64,000 nt of DNA from Campylobacter porcelli (GTDB lineage: Bacteria; Campylobacterota; Campylobacteria; Campylobacterales; Campylobacteraceae), in the NCBI RefSeq assembly GCF_002139855.1, contig NZ_CP018789.1, positions 310,001 through 374,000 of the forward strand, written 5' to 3'. Under the pieces are notes generated by a model. It saw nothing but the letters and a program-made list of their open reading frames with translations. It made no database searches and was not told the origin of the DNA. The stretch's first letter is position 1; the number at the start of each line of letters is the position of its first letter. The translations under genes and the position numbers were made by a program. This document shows, piece after piece, positions 10,584 through 20,006 of this stretch.

Positions 10584-10651
10584 TTAGGGTTTATTTATGG
10601 CTATAAATTTAGCTATAACTAAGCCTTATAAAAATATTTTAGGAGACAAAG

Positions 10652-10879
10652 ATGGCAACAGTAGTAAGATTAACAAGAATGGGACGCAAAAAAAGACCAT
10701 TTTATCGTATAGTAGTTACAGATAGTAGAAAAAGACGCGATAGCGGCTGGATTGAAAGTATTGGATATTATAACCCAATGGTAGAGCCAGAAGTGATTAA
10801 ATTTGATGCTAATAGACTTGCATATTGGAAAAGTGTAGGTGCCAAACTAAGCGATAGAGTCGCTCAAATTACAAAATAA
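10652..10879 (+). CDS. rpsP: 30S ribosomal protein S16
   Basis: The 75-residue protein starts [26 protein letters not shown], the diagnostic S16 N-terminus, and contains [13 protein letters not shown]16 is needed for assembly of the 30S 5' domain. AGGAG precedes the ATG. The stop overlaps the khpA start by one base. Confidence 0.97.
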   Translation: MATVVRLTRMGRKKRPFYRIVVTDSRKRRDSGWIESIGYYNPMVEPEVIKFDANRLAYWKSVGAKLSDRVAQITK

Positions 10880-11124
10880 TGGTTGAAGATTTTTTAAAAG
10901 AGTATGCTAAGCTTATAAGTGATTCTCCTGATATTATTCGCACTGAGCGGATAAATCTTGGAGAGAATTTCGATGAAATCATTATATACGCTAGCAAGGC
11001 TGATACTGGTAAATTAATCGGCAAAGATGGTAAGATGATAAATGCTATTAAAACCGTGGTTATAGGCTATAAGGCTAAAGATCCAACCTCATATAGAATT
11101 ACGGTAAAAGCTATTGAAGAGTGA
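10879..11124 (+). CDS. khpA: KH-domain RNA-binding protein KhpA
   Basis: The 81-residue single KH domain has the IGKDGKM version of the GxxG RNA-binding loop near residues 50-56. KhpA forms a complex with Jag/KhpB, encoded at 213-1097. The ATG overlaps the rpsP TAA by 1 bp, and the 3' end overlaps rimM by 11 bp, so all three are probably translated in a coupled way. Confidence 0.93.
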   Translation: MVEDFLKEYAKLISDSPDIIRTERINLGENFDEIIIYASKADTGKLIGKDGKMINAIKTVVIGYKAKDPTSYRITVKAIEE

Positions 11125-11644
11125 TTTAGTAGAGGTTTGCATACTTGGTAAATCCGTTGGATTAAAGGGAGCTTTAAGACTACATAATCGTAGCGATTTT
11201 ATAGAGCAGTATAAAAAGGGTGCTAAATTTTATGATAAATTTGGTAATCTTTTTTCTATTAAGAGTTATGAGCCTTCAAATTCGCTTGTGATATTTGAAG
11301 GATTTGATAGTGTCGAAAAGGCAAAAGAGCTTACAAATAGGGTTTTATATCGCACAATAGAAGATACTAAAAAGAGCTGTAAGCTGAAAAAAGATGAGTA
11401 TTTTTATTTTGATATTATAGGCTCTATGGTTTATGAAGATGGTGATTTGCTTGGTAGGATTGATGATATTTTAGAAGTTGGTGCCGGATTTTTATTTAGC
11501 ATTAAAACAGATCTAGATTTGGTATCTCAAAATTTACCTAAGCAGTTTTATATACCTTATCAAGATAATTTTATAATTAAGATTGATACTGCAACCAAAA
11601 AAGTAGAGGTCAAAAACTCTATGAATATACTTATTAACTCTTAA
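11114..11644 (+). CDS. rimM: Ribosome maturation factor RimM
   Basis: RimM assists maturation of the 30S head around S19. The 176-residue protein has the N-terminal RimM barrel (ILGKSVGLKGALRL) and a C-terminal PRC-barrel half (EYFYFDIIGSMVY...IPYQDNFIIKID). The start is TTG inside the khpA end; no better start exists, because the conserved V-x-I-L-G-K segment begins only a few codons later. It lies between khpA and trmD as in many genomes. Confidence 0.93.
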   Translation: MKSDLVEVCILGKSVGLKGALRLHNRSDFIEQYKKGAKFYDKFGNLFSIKSYEPSNSLVIFEGFDSVEKAKELTNRVLYRTIEDTKKSCKLKKDEYFYFDIIGSMVYEDGDLLGRIDDILEVGAGFLFSIKTDLDLVSQNLPKQFYIPYQDNFIIKIDTATKKVEVKNSMNILINS

Positions 11645-11653
11645 ATTTTAGAT

Positions 11654-12337
11654 ATGAAATTTAACTTTATAACACTATTTCCAAATTTAATAACCCCATA
11701 TTTTAGCGACTCCATACTTGGTAAGGCAGTTAAGAATGGGATTATAGAGATTAATTGCATTAATCCTCGCAACTATACAAAGCAAAAGCATAATAAAGTT
11801 GATGAGTATATGATAGGCGGTGGTGCTGGACTTTTGATGAGTGCACAACCGCTTTGCGATACCATCGATACGCTTGGAGATACTCACATAATCTATCTTA
11901 CTCCAGCTGGTAAAAAATTTAATCAAAATGACGCCAAAAGACTTTCAAAGCTAAAAAATATAACATTTATCTGTGGTAGATATGAGGGTATTGATGAGCG
12001 TGTAGTCGAGAGTAGGGTAAATGAGGTTTTTTGCATTGGAGATTTTATCTTAACTGGTGGAGAGTTAGCTGCTATGAGCCTTTGCGATGCTATTAGTCGC
12101 AATATTTATGGAGTTTTGGGTAATTTTAACTCTTTGAATATTGAGAGTTTTGAGGGCGGAGTATTGGAAGCTCCTAGTTTTACAAAGCCAAATATATTTA
12201 ATGGCCTACTAGCTCCTTCAGCTTTTTTAAAGGGTAATCATAGTATAATCCTCGCTTTAAAAAATCATATGGCGCTTTGCAAAACTCGGTTTTTTCGCCC
12301 TGATTTGTATCAAACTCTTAAATCGCCAAAACTTTAA
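11654..12337 (+). CDS. trmD: tRNA (guanine-N1)-methyltransferase TrmD
   Basis: TrmD methylates G37 of tRNAs ending in a G36, preventing frameshifting. The 227-residue SPOUT enzyme shows [11 protein letters not shown] at the start, the GGGAGLLM loop, [13 protein letters not shown], and the knot segment [14 protein letters not shown]. It follows rimM by 9 bp and precedes rplS by 9 bp. The length is typical of epsilonproteobacterial TrmD. Confidence 0.95.
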   Translation: MKFNFITLFPNLITPYFSDSILGKAVKNGIIEINCINPRNYTKQKHNKVDEYMIGGGAGLLMSAQPLCDTIDTLGDTHIIYLTPAGKKFNQNDAKRLSKLKNITFICGRYEGIDERVVESRVNEVFCIGDFILTGGELAAMSLCDAISRNIYGVLGNFNSLNIESFEGGVLEAPSFTKPNIFNGLLAPSAFLKGNHSIILALKNHMALCKTRFFRPDLYQTLKSPKL

Positions 12338-12346
12338 GGAAATAAG

Positions 12347-12703
12347 ATGAGAAATAAATATATTGAAGCATTTGAAAATGCTCAAATTGCGACTAAGTCT
12401 GTGCCTGACTTTCGTGCTGGTGATACTTTGAGAATTGCTATTCACATCAAAGAAGGCGACAAAAGCAGAATTCAAAATTTTGAAGGCATATGTATCGCTC
12501 GCCGTGGTAGTGGCACTGGAGAGACCTTTATTATTAGAAAAATAGGTGCTAATAGTGTTGGCGTAGAGAGAATTTTCCCTATATATAGTGATAGTTTAGA
12601 GAGCATTACTGTATTACGCAAAGGTCGTGTAAGACGCTCTAAACTATTTTATCTTCGTGATAGACGCGGTAAAGCTGCTAGAATTAAAGAGCTTAAAAAA
12701 TAG
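12347..12703 (+). CDS. rplS: 50S ribosomal protein L19
   Basis: L19 lies at the 30S-50S interface. The 118-residue protein carries [41 protein letters not shown] and [10 protein letters not shown], all diagnostic. An AAGGAAATAAG region gives the ribosome-binding site. It is the last gene of the ffh-rplS operon and is followed by a hairpin containing a C9 tract. Confidence 0.97.
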   Translation: MRNKYIEAFENAQIATKSVPDFRAGDTLRIAIHIKEGDKSRIQNFEGICIARRGSGTGETFIIRKIGANSVGVERIFPIYSDSLESITVLRKGRVRRSKLFYLRDRRGKAARIKELKK

Positions 12704-12719
12704 CATTCATTTAGACTTT

Positions 12720-12746
12720 AGCCCCCCCCCTTTTTTTATTGGGGCT
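12720..12746 (+). terminator. Terminator-like hairpin with C9T7 homopolymer loop
   Basis: AGCCCC (12720-12725) pairs with GGGGCT (12741-12746). The loop consists of the rest of a nine-C tract (12722-12730), seven Ts (12731-12737) and ATT. T-rich DNA follows. It probably ends the rplS operon. The C9 tract is long enough to slip during replication in Campylobacter and lies about 50 bp before the cupin start. Confidence 0.55.
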
Positions 12747-12776
12747 TATCTGTTTTATTTTATTTTGGAATTTAGC

Positions 12777-13109
12777 GTGGAAAAAATTGTTTTTAACTTT
12801 GATACATTTGAAGGTGTAAAGAGTGCTATGCTTTGCGAAAGTGAATTTAGTAAAGAGATACGCATTACCATGGCTAAAGATTCCATAATGAAAGAGCATA
12901 AGGCACCAAATGCCATAATCGTTCAAATTCTTCGTGGAGAGATAGAGTTTGAGATGAGTGGGGATATTGTGGTAATGAGTGAGCTTGATATGATTACACT
13001 ACCAGCTTTTGTACCGCACTCTTTAAAAGCTTTGAAAGACTCTATAATCAGACTTAGCCTATCTAAATCAGATACCCATTCAAGAGTGTTTAAAGTCATT
13101 AATAATTAA
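12777..13109 (+). CDS. Small single-domain cupin protein
   Basis: The 110-residue protein has the cupin beta-barrel pattern: MKEHKAPNAIIVQILRGEIEFEMSGDIVVMSELDMITLPAFVPHSLKALKDSIIRLSL, i.e. motif 1 with an H-x(n)-G segment and motif 2 with P-x4-H. Such proteins often bind a metal. I chose the GTG at 12777, because longer readings run in frame through the C9T7 tract and a hydrophobic stretch unlike cupins. Substrate unknown. Expression could depend on read-through of the upstream hairpin. Confidence 0.75.
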   Translation: MEKIVFNFDTFEGVKSAMLCESEFSKEIRITMAKDSIMKEHKAPNAIIVQILRGEIEFEMSGDIVVMSELDMITLPAFVPHSLKALKDSIIRLSLSKSDTHSRVFKVINN

Positions 13110-13294
13110 TAAAATATTTTAATTTATTTTTATAAATTAGTAGTTTAATTATATCATTTTAATCTTTATTTATATTCTTTTAACCCCGCAAATAGATTAT
13201 TGATCTTAAATTTAATCAAATAAATTAATTAAATAATTTTTAAATTTTACCATAAAATATAAGATAATCTTAAGATAATATTTATTAAAATAGT

Positions 13295-13313
13295 GATTAT
13301 GAAAATGTTTATC
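13295..13313 (+). promoter_or_regulatory. Fur-box-like operator upstream of the iron-uptake operon
   Basis: GATTATGAAAATGTTTATC matches the classical 19-bp Fur consensus at 15 of 19 positions by eye. It lies 42 bp before the efeO ATG, in the promoter region of an iron transport operon, where Fur repression would be expected. Campylobacter Fur sites are degenerate, so binding is inferred. Confidence 0.6.
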
Positions 13314-13354
13314 AATATCTATACATTTTTAAATTTTATTTTAAAGGAGCAAAA

Positions 13355-14167
13355 ATGCAATTTAAAAAAATCACTCTAGGCTTATCGGCCTTAATGCTAG
13401 GAAGTAGCTTGTATGGAGCAGTTGATCTATCAAAAGAGGCAAATGAGTATAGGTCTTATGTTATCGGTCAAATAGACAAATTATTAGAAGACACAGAGAA
13501 ATTTGTTGGTTACTTAAAATCTGGAGATACTAAAAATGCTAAAAAACTCTATCCATTAGCTAGAATGTATTATGAACGCTCAGAGCCTATAGCTGAGAGC
13601 TTTGGAGAGCTTGATCCTAGTATAGATGCCCGTTTGGCTGATTTACAAGAAGATGGTAAGGGAGAAGATGATTGGAGTGGATTTCATAAGATTGAAAAAA
13701 TTTTATGGGTAGATAATACGACAAAAGGTAGCGAGGCCGTGGCTGATAAGTTGCTAGCTGATATTAAGGAGTTAAGGGCTAAGGTGCCAACTGTCAAGGT
13801 GGATGCGGAGTTAATGCTAACTGGTGCGGTAGATCTATTAAATGAGGTATCAACTAGCAAGATAACAGGAGAAGAGGATATATATTCCAAAACCGATCTT
13901 TATGATTTTAAGGCAAATATTCAAGGAGCGCAAAAGATCTATGAAATTCTCAAATCTCACTTAATTAAAAAAGATTCTAAATTAGCAAAAGATATTGAAA
14001 TTCAGTTTGCTAATGTAAATAATCTTTTAGAAAAGCATAATAAAAGTAAAAATGGATATGAGTATATAGGCTATGACAAGCTATCAAAATCTGATATAAA
14101 AGAGCTAGCAGAAGCGGTAAATAAACTAGGTGAGCCATTGTCAAAAATGGGTGTAATCTTAGATTAA
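13355..14167 (+). CDS. efeO: Periplasmic iron-binding protein EfeO/EfeM (M75, imelysin-like)
   Basis: The 270-residue protein has a signal peptide (about 1-21, ending LYGA) and an all-helical M75 domain with the metal-binding HxxE motif HKIE at 111-114 in the context GFHKIEKILW. It lacks the N-terminal cupredoxin domain of E. coli EfeO, so it is closer to the short EfeM type. It probably delivers iron to EfeU. It is first in a tight three-gene operon (9 bp to efeB, 8 bp from efeB to efeU) behind a Fur-like site. Confidence 0.88.
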   Translation: MQFKKITLGLSALMLGSSLYGAVDLSKEANEYRSYVIGQIDKLLEDTEKFVGYLKSGDTKNAKKLYPLARMYYERSEPIAESFGELDPSIDARLADLQEDGKGEDDWSGFHKIEKILWVDNTTKGSEAVADKLLADIKELRAKVPTVKVDAELMLTGAVDLLNEVSTSKITGEEDIYSKTDLYDFKANIQGAQKIYEILKSHLIKKDSKLAKDIEIQFANVNNLLEKHNKSKNGYEYIGYDKLSKSDIKELAEAVNKLGEPLSKMGVILD

Positions 14168-14176
14168 GGTATTAAT

Positions 14177-15334
14177 ATGAATTCCAAACGCCGTAATTTT
14201 ATTGGTGGAGTATTAGCATTTGGTGCTAGCACGCTTGGGGCTAGCCAACTCTTAAATCCACGCATTAAATCAGATGATAAAGATATTTATCCATTCTATG
14301 GAAAGCACCAGCAAGGCATAGCTACTGCTATCCAAAAGCATATATACTTTATGGTTTTAGACTTACATACTAACTTTCTTGATGAGATTAAAGAGATGTT
14401 TAAAATTTGGACTATATATTCAGCTAAATTGACATCTGGACAAAATGTGAGCGAATATGGCAGTAATAAATTTATCCCCACTTTAGATACTGGAGAGGCT
14501 GATTCTTTGGGAAGTAGTGGGCTTACTTTGACATTTGGTGTGAGTGCGTCATTTTTCAAAAAACTTGGTTTGGATAAGCTAAAGCCAAAGGAGCTTAAGG
14601 ATTTACCGCATTTTCCAAGAGATCAGATTAGGGCTGAATTTAGCGGTGGAGATATATGCATACAAGCTTGTAGCGATGATCCGCAAGTGGCTTTTCATGC
14701 GGTGCGTAATTTGGTGCGTGTGGCAAGATTACAAGTTACTATGAAATGGTCACAAATGGGCTTTAACTCATTTATGAATAGTGATACCCCACGCAACCTT
14801 TTTGGCTTTAAAGATGGGACAATCAATCCTAAGGGTGCTGAGCTTGATAAGGAGGTTTGGATAAAGGGTGGAGCATTTGATGGTGGCACTTACATGGTAG
14901 TAAGAAAGATACAAATGCATTTAGAAACTTGGGATAGAACTCATCTAAAAGGACAAAATGATACCTTTGGTAGATTTAGAGATAGCGGTGCACCGTATGG
15001 CGGCAAGAGCGAATTTGATGAAGCTGATATAGGCTTAAATACCTCTTTACCAGCTGATTCTCATGTATTTTTATCTAAAAGTGCAGATACTAAGATACTT
15101 AGAAGGTCATACTCCTATGCTAGTGGTGTGGAGCCTAAGACTAATCAGTTTGATGCGGGGCTTTTATTTATCTCATTCCAAAAAGACCCAGAGCAATTTA
15201 TAAAGATACAAAATACTTTGGGAAATGTAGATAGAATGAATGAGTATATCACGCATATTGGCTCGGGGCTTTTTATCTGTTTTGGTGGTGTAAGAGGTGA
15301 TGGCGACTATCTTGCTAGATCGATTTTAGGGTAG
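14177..15334 (+). CDS. efeB: Tat-exported Dyp-type haem peroxidase EfeB
   Basis: The 385-residue protein begins with a twin-arginine signal (SKRRNFIGG, residues 3-11, then a short hydrophobic stretch) and so is exported folded with its haem. The DyP motif GxxDG is GFKDG at 210-214; Asp213 is the expected distal acid. His296 in the SHVFLSK segment is the probable axial haem ligand, followed by RRSYSY. EfeB oxidises ferrous iron or supports iron release from haem in the periplasm. The TatA gene of the exporter is at 61546. Confidence 0.92.
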   Translation: MNSKRRNFIGGVLAFGASTLGASQLLNPRIKSDDKDIYPFYGKHQQGIATAIQKHIYFMVLDLHTNFLDEIKEMFKIWTIYSAKLTSGQNVSEYGSNKFIPTLDTGEADSLGSSGLTLTFGVSASFFKKLGLDKLKPKELKDLPHFPRDQIRAEFSGGDICIQACSDDPQVAFHAVRNLVRVARLQVTMKWSQMGFNSFMNSDTPRNLFGFKDGTINPKGAELDKEVWIKGGAFDGGTYMVVRKIQMHLETWDRTHLKGQNDTFGRFRDSGAPYGGKSEFDEADIGLNTSLPADSHVFLSKSADTKILRRSYSYASGVEPKTNQFDAGLLFISFQKDPEQFIKIQNTLGNVDRMNEYITHIGSGLFICFGGVRGDGDYLARSILG

Positions 15335-15342
15335 AGGTTTTT

Positions 15343-17013
15343 ATGTCTAAATTTTATTTTATGATCTTATCTTTACTCTTTGCTTTAAGTTTAGAAGCTA
15401 ATATGAGTCCATTTTTTATACAAATTTCAGACGCTTTAGGTGCGGCTAAAAGTGGTGATAGCAAACTAGCAAAAGATATAATGGTTGAATTTCAAGAACA
15501 ATTTAATGCTCTTAATATCAATACAGTTTTATCTAATGATGTAAAGCAGAGATTAAAAGCTGTTTTAAATGATACAAGTGTAGAGAATATCGAGAGTTTA
15601 TCTAGTGCATTAATTGCTTTTGAAAAGGAGCAAAACCCTGTAGATTATGAGGCTAAAAGGGCGAAATTTAAACAAAAGGTGATGCCTTTATATAAGCAGT
15701 TAGTAAATGCTACTAAAGATAGAGATTTAGAGCAAATTCCGTCTATTTTTAAGAGATTTTACGATTCTTGGCAGCGAAATGAGCGTGTGGTGGGTGATTT
15801 AAGTCCTTGGCATTATGGCAAGATAGAGACATCAATGGCGCTATATAGAATGGCTATGGTAAGCACTCCTAGCGATATAGCCGCTATGGATAGTAAAATT
15901 ATAGAGCTAGGTGAGTTTTTAAACGATTTTCTAGCTGGTAATACTAAGGAGATAAAAGTTGATGGCGATACCTTAGAAGAGCTTAAACGAAATTTAACTC
16001 TACTTGATGAGGCAAAAGATTTAATCGGCATTGATAACGCTAAGGCAAAGAGCAATATCTTAAATTTTATAACAAATTGGCCACTTTTTGAAGGTGAAAT
16101 TAGAACTCGCAGTGCGAATTTATACAACGCAATAGAGAGTGATCTACCACAAATAGCAGCCGATATAGACTCCTTAAAATCCATAAATATGCTAAATAAC
16201 ATTATAGATAATATCAATTCTCTAGATTTTAATGCAAATTACAACGCCTATGATGTAGCTATAGTGCTTATTAGAGAGGGAGTGGAGGCTTTGCTTATAG
16301 TAGTCGCACTTTTAGCTGCTGTAAAAACAGGTAATTTACAAAGAGCTAAGGCTCATATTTTAGGTGGTGCTGGTATTGCTATAGTAGCTAGTGTATTTGG
16401 TGCGGCGACTTTGAGCTATCTATTTCCTTTGGCAGCAGCTGGTACAAATAGAGAAATTTTAGAAGGAATAGTGGGTATATTGGCTGTGGTTGTTATGGTG
16501 TTTGTAGTAGCTTGGTTACACTCTAAAAGTAGCCTTAAGGCTTGGAATGCCTATATAACTAAGCAGATCAATAGAGCTGTTGCTAGTGGTAGTTTGCTTT
16601 GGTTTGGATTATTATCATTTTTAGCTGTTTTTAGAGAAGGTGCTGAGACTATACTATTTTATGCTGGAATGCTACCAAAGGTGCAAATTTCAAGCTTTAT
16701 AAGTGGTATAGTTGGGGCTTTGGCTATTTTGATTTTGATAGCATATTTTATGAAATTTATCACTTCTAAAATAGCTATGCACAATATTTTTAAGCTTATG
16801 AGTTTATTGCTTTACGCACTTGGCTTTAAGATTTTAGGTGTTAGCGTGCATGCCTTACAACTTACAAATATAGTGCCAAATAGCATTATATCACCCATTC
16901 CTTCTATATCTTTCATTGGATTTTATAATACGCTTGAGGGGTTGATTATGCAAATTGCCTATATATCATCTGTAATAATTCTAGCTCTTTTAATGAGAAA
17001 AAAGGCGGTTTAG
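15343..17013 (+). CDS. efeU: FTR1-family iron permease EfeU with long periplasmic N-domain
   Basis: The 556-residue protein has a signal peptide (about 1-19), a roughly 280-residue helical periplasmic domain, and a C-terminal seven-helix FTR1 permease. The two REGxE iron-translocation motifs are REGVE (311-315) and REGAE (431-435). E. coli EfeU has no such N-terminal domain; extended FTR1 proteins are common in epsilonproteobacteria, where the extra domain may handle iron before transport. It closes the efeOBU operon and converges on pbpA. Confidence 0.9.
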   Translation: MSKFYFMILSLLFALSLEANMSPFFIQISDALGAAKSGDSKLAKDIMVEFQEQFNALNINTVLSNDVKQRLKAVLNDTSVENIESLSSALIAFEKEQNPVDYEAKRAKFKQKVMPLYKQLVNATKDRDLEQIPSIFKRFYDSWQRNERVVGDLSPWHYGKIETSMALYRMAMVSTPSDIAAMDSKIIELGEFLNDFLAGNTKEIKVDGDTLEELKRNLTLLDEAKDLIGIDNAKAKSNILNFITNWPLFEGEIRTRSANLYNAIESDLPQIAADIDSLKSINMLNNIIDNINSLDFNANYNAYDVAIVLIREGVEALLIVVALLAAVKTGNLQRAKAHILGGAGIAIVASVFGAATLSYLFPLAAAGTNREILEGIVGILAVVVMVFVVAWLHSKSSLKAWNAYITKQINRAVASGSLLWFGLLSFLAVFREGAETILFYAGMLPKVQISSFISGIVGALAILILIAYFMKFITSKIAMHNIFKLMSLLLYALGFKILGVSVHALQLTNIVPNSIISPIPSISFIGFYNTLEGLIMQIAYISSVIILALLMRKKAV

Positions 17014-17044
17014 AATTTCAACCAATTTACCATTATTAAAGCTA

Positions 17045-18985
17045 TTAAAATATTATCCCCTCTTTATCTTGCTTTTCTAGTATGCTATTTTGTTCTTTTG
17101 GTAGTGGTGAAGTAGATGTGTATAGGGCATCTACTCCATCATATATTTTGCGATAAACGCCACTAGGCATATCAAAATCTCGTTTGGTTTGTGGGTAATT
17201 TGCTATATACTCTTGCATAAATTGCTTAAATACAGGAGCTGCAGTTCTAGAGCCGCCTTCCACATATCTCATTGGAGTGTTATTATCATTTCCATACCAG
17301 ACTAGGACTTGAATTTCAGGAGCAAATCCACAAAACCACGCATCTATGCTATCATTTGTAGTGCCAGTTTTCCCACCTAGTTCTATACCATCAATCTTAG
17401 CAGAGCGTCCAGTGCCGTTATTTACAACATTTTGAAGCATTTTAACCATCAAATAAGCTTGCTCTGGCTTGATAATTTCACTACTTTTTGGCTCAAATTT
17501 AAATATTTGCCCATCTTTACTCTCAACTGAGTTGATGAGTCTAGTTTTATGCCTAGTGCCAAGCCCTGGAAATATAGAGTATTGCTCACTATAATCCATA
17601 AGGCTTACACCGAAGCTACCAAGTGCGATTGATAGGTTATTTGGTATATTTTTAAATCCGAAATCCTCTAAATTCCTTTGAACTACATCAAGACCAATGG
17701 AATTTAAAAGGTTTATTGTGGCAAGATTTCTTGATTGTTTTAATGCGTCATTAAGGGTGATTAGCCCTTTGAAATTACCGCTAAAATTCTTTGGCTTCCA
17801 ATCCTTATCCTCTTCACTATTCTTATTTGCTCCTTCATAAATTCTAGATATATCAGCGACTTTGCTTTGAGGGGATAGGCCTTGATTTAGTGCTATTTGA
17901 TAGATAAAAGGCTTAAAGCTAGAGCCTGGTTGTCTATAGCTTTGAGTGGCACGATTAAAGTTGCTTTTTGCGTAATCAACCCCGCCAACTAACGCTAATA
18001 TCTCGCCATTGGTAGGATTGGTAACTATCATTGCACCATTTAAAACTGTAGTGTTGGCATCTTTATTTCTTTTTAAAATTTCATTATAGCCAAATTTTAG
18101 TGCATTTCTAGCTATCTCTTGGACTTTTAAATCAGCGTTTAAAGTGATTTTATATCCGCCATATTTAATATCTTTATAAAGTGGGGTTAGCTGTTTGATA
18201 GTCTCATCTACTAGATATGGGGCTTTGTTTTGAGTTAGGGTTTGTTCGTAAATTTTTGGTGTCTCTTTTATAGCGGCTTGATACTCTTTATCTGTGATCC
18301 AGCCGATATTATACATTCTTAAAAGGACATTATTTGCCCTAGAGAGAGATAGATCTAAATGCCTAGTTGGATCATAGCTACTAGGAGCCTTTGGCAGACC
18401 AACTAGCATAGAGATCTCTTTTATGCTTAGCTCATCTAAATTCTTTTTAAAGTATCCAAGTGCGGCAGTTTTAATCCCATAATATCCATGCCCGAAATAT
18501 ACTTGATTTAAATATCGTTCGATTATCTGCTCTTTTGTAAGCTTTTGCTCTACTTCGTAAGATATGATTATCTCTTTGAGTTTTCTAGTAAATTTTTTCT
18601 CCCTTGTTAAGAGCATATTTTTAACTAGCTGTTGAGTTAGGGTTGAGGCACCTTCGACTAATGCCATTGCTTGAATATCCTTAATCGCCGCTCTAAAGAT
18701 CGCTTCATAATTTATCCCGCCATGTTCGAAAAATGCGGTATCTTCAATGGCAATTAGTGCCTCTATAATGCGTGGGGGAATTTCGTTAAATTTAGCATAT
18801 TGTCTATTCTCTTCATCAAAAATATAAGCGACTAAATCCCCATTTCTATCATATATATGAGTTGTGAGCTTTGGGTTGTAATCTACAATTTTTGATATAT
18901 CAATCTTAATTTGAGAGTAAAAATATATAACTCCACCTATAGCGGTTAAAGCAATTATTATTAGTAGATTAAAAATATATTTCAT
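17045..18985 (-). CDS. pbpA: Penicillin-binding protein 1A (class A transglycosylase/transpeptidase)
   Basis: The 646-residue bifunctional peptidoglycan synthase has an N-terminal membrane anchor, a GT51 domain (AIEDTAFFEHGGINYEAIFRA, EGASTLTQQLVKN, KLKEIIISYEVEQKLTK) and a transpeptidase domain with SxxK in GSSFKPF, SxN in SRN and KTGT in GGKTGTTNDS. The start overlaps the end of maf by 4 bp. The order alaS-maf-pbpA matches Campylobacter jejuni, apart from the small membrane gene between alaS and maf. Confidence 0.94.
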   Translation of the reverse strand: MKYIFNLLIIIALTAIGGVIYFYSQIKIDISKIVDYNPKLTTHIYDRNGDLVAYIFDEENRQYAKFNEIPPRIIEALIAIEDTAFFEHGGINYEAIFRAAIKDIQAMALVEGASTLTQQLVKNMLLTREKKFTRKLKEIIISYEVEQKLTKEQIIERYLNQVYFGHGYYGIKTAALGYFKKNLDELSIKEISMLVGLPKAPSSYDPTRHLDLSLSRANNVLLRMYNIGWITDKEYQAAIKETPKIYEQTLTQNKAPYLVDETIKQLTPLYKDIKYGGYKITLNADLKVQEIARNALKFGYNEILKRNKDANTTVLNGAMIVTNPTNGEILALVGGVDYAKSNFNRATQSYRQPGSSFKPFIYQIALNQGLSPQSKVADISRIYEGANKNSEEDKDWKPKNFSGNFKGLITLNDALKQSRNLATINLLNSIGLDVVQRNLEDFGFKNIPNNLSIALGSFGVSLMDYSEQYSIFPGLGTRHKTRLINSVESKDGQIFKFEPKSSEIIKPEQAYLMVKMLQNVVNNGTGRSAKIDGIELGGKTGTTNDSIDAWFCGFAPEIQVLVWYGNDNNTPMRYVEGGSRTAAPVFKQFMQEYIANYPQTKRDFDMPSGVYRKIYDGVDALYTSTSPLPKEQNSILEKQDKEGIIF

Positions 18986-19527
18986 AAAAATGCCTTTAAA
19001 TTTATAATATCTAGCCCCATGGCTGTGGGTTTATTGCCTTTTTGGACTTCTATATATTTTTTATTAAATCCCTCTATCATCATAGCTCCAGCCTTGCCTT
19101 GCCATAGATTGCTTGCTATATATCTATCTAGATCATCGTTATCAAATTTTTTAAATTTATAGCTTGCGATGCTTAGCATATCAATTATCATATTTTGAGT
19201 GATAAATTTCATGGCAGTATATACGCTAGTTAGGCTATTGCTTTGGAGTTTTAACATATATCTAGCCTCTATCTCATCTTTTGCCTTGCCTAAAATAACT
19301 CCTTGACATACCACGCTACTATCAGCAAATAGCACACGATCATATTGGTTTTTAAATTTATCAAAAAACTGCTTAGCCTTGCTATTTGTGATACTCATAG
19401 CGTATTTAGCTGGTGGCAAATTAGAATCAAAATTCTCATCATACTCCATACAAACTTGGATAAACTCCACGCCATGCTCTTTTAAAATCAAAGCCCTACT
19501 AGCAGAGCTAGAAGCTAAAACTATCAT
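18982..19527 (-). CDS. maf: Maf-family nucleotide pyrophosphatase
   Basis: The 181-residue protein starts [22 protein letters not shown], the Maf signature (S-x-S-x-R), and has the FADSSVV segment with the conserved Asp. Maf proteins hydrolyse non-canonical or modified nucleoside triphosphates and are linked to septum inhibition in Bacillus. It overlaps pbpA by 4 bp and the upstream membrane-protein gene by 4 bp. Confidence 0.9.
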   Translation of the reverse strand: MIVLASSSASRALILKEHGVEFIQVCMEYDENFDSNLPPAKYAMSITNSKAKQFFDKFKNQYDRVLFADSSVVCQGVILGKAKDEIEARYMLKLQSNSLTSVYTAMKFITQNMIIDMLSIASYKFKKFDNDDLDRYIASNLWQGKAGAMMIEGFNKKYIEVQKGNKPTAMGLDIINLKAFL

Positions 19528-20006
19528 AAAAACCCTCTAAAAGTTATGCCAAGGTATATATTTATAAATGATAAAACTATATTTAATGGGATAAAATAGT
19601 AGATTATAAGAATTAAATTCTCATGGCTCATTATCATATCATCTTTGATAAATGCCCCTTTGGCTTGGTGATACTTATATGAGATATAGGCTAGATTAGC
19701 ACAGATGAAAATTAGTATCGCAATCTTGGTTTTGACAATAGCCTCTACCATTGGATCGCCTATTGGGAAGTGCTCACCATAAGACATGTATAATCCACCA
19801 AATAGCAAAAGTATCACCATTGCCAAAGCACTAAAGAGAAATTTGGTAAATTCTTTTAAAATTAGTTTATAGCAATTTTGCTCTGTATTTTTAAAGCAGT
19901 AGTGAGCGCAAATTGCTGTTACTATATGCAAGGCTATGAATAAAACAGCTATGCTAATATGTATAAATGGCGCTATCTGATCTAGCCTTGCAAATGCACT
20001 ATTCAA
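19524..20006 (-). CDS. Small four-helix integral membrane protein, unrecognised
   Basis: This 160-residue protein has four predicted membrane helices (about 14-34, 52-72, 90-108, 131-156). His-containing helix 1 ([22 protein letters not shown]) resembles the arrangement of small haem- or copper-associated CopD/YqaA-like membrane proteins, but no specific family is recognised. It overlaps alaS and maf by 4 bp each, so it belongs to the alaS-maf-pbpA transcript. Confidence 0.7.
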   Translation of the reverse strand: MNSAFARLDQIAPFIHISIAVLFIALHIVTAICAHYCFKNTEQNCYKLILKEFTKFLFSALAMVILLLFGGLYMSYGEHFPIGDPMVEAIVKTKIAILIFICANLAYISYKYHQAKGAFIKDDMIMSHENLILIIYYFIPLNIVLSFINIYLGITFRGFL

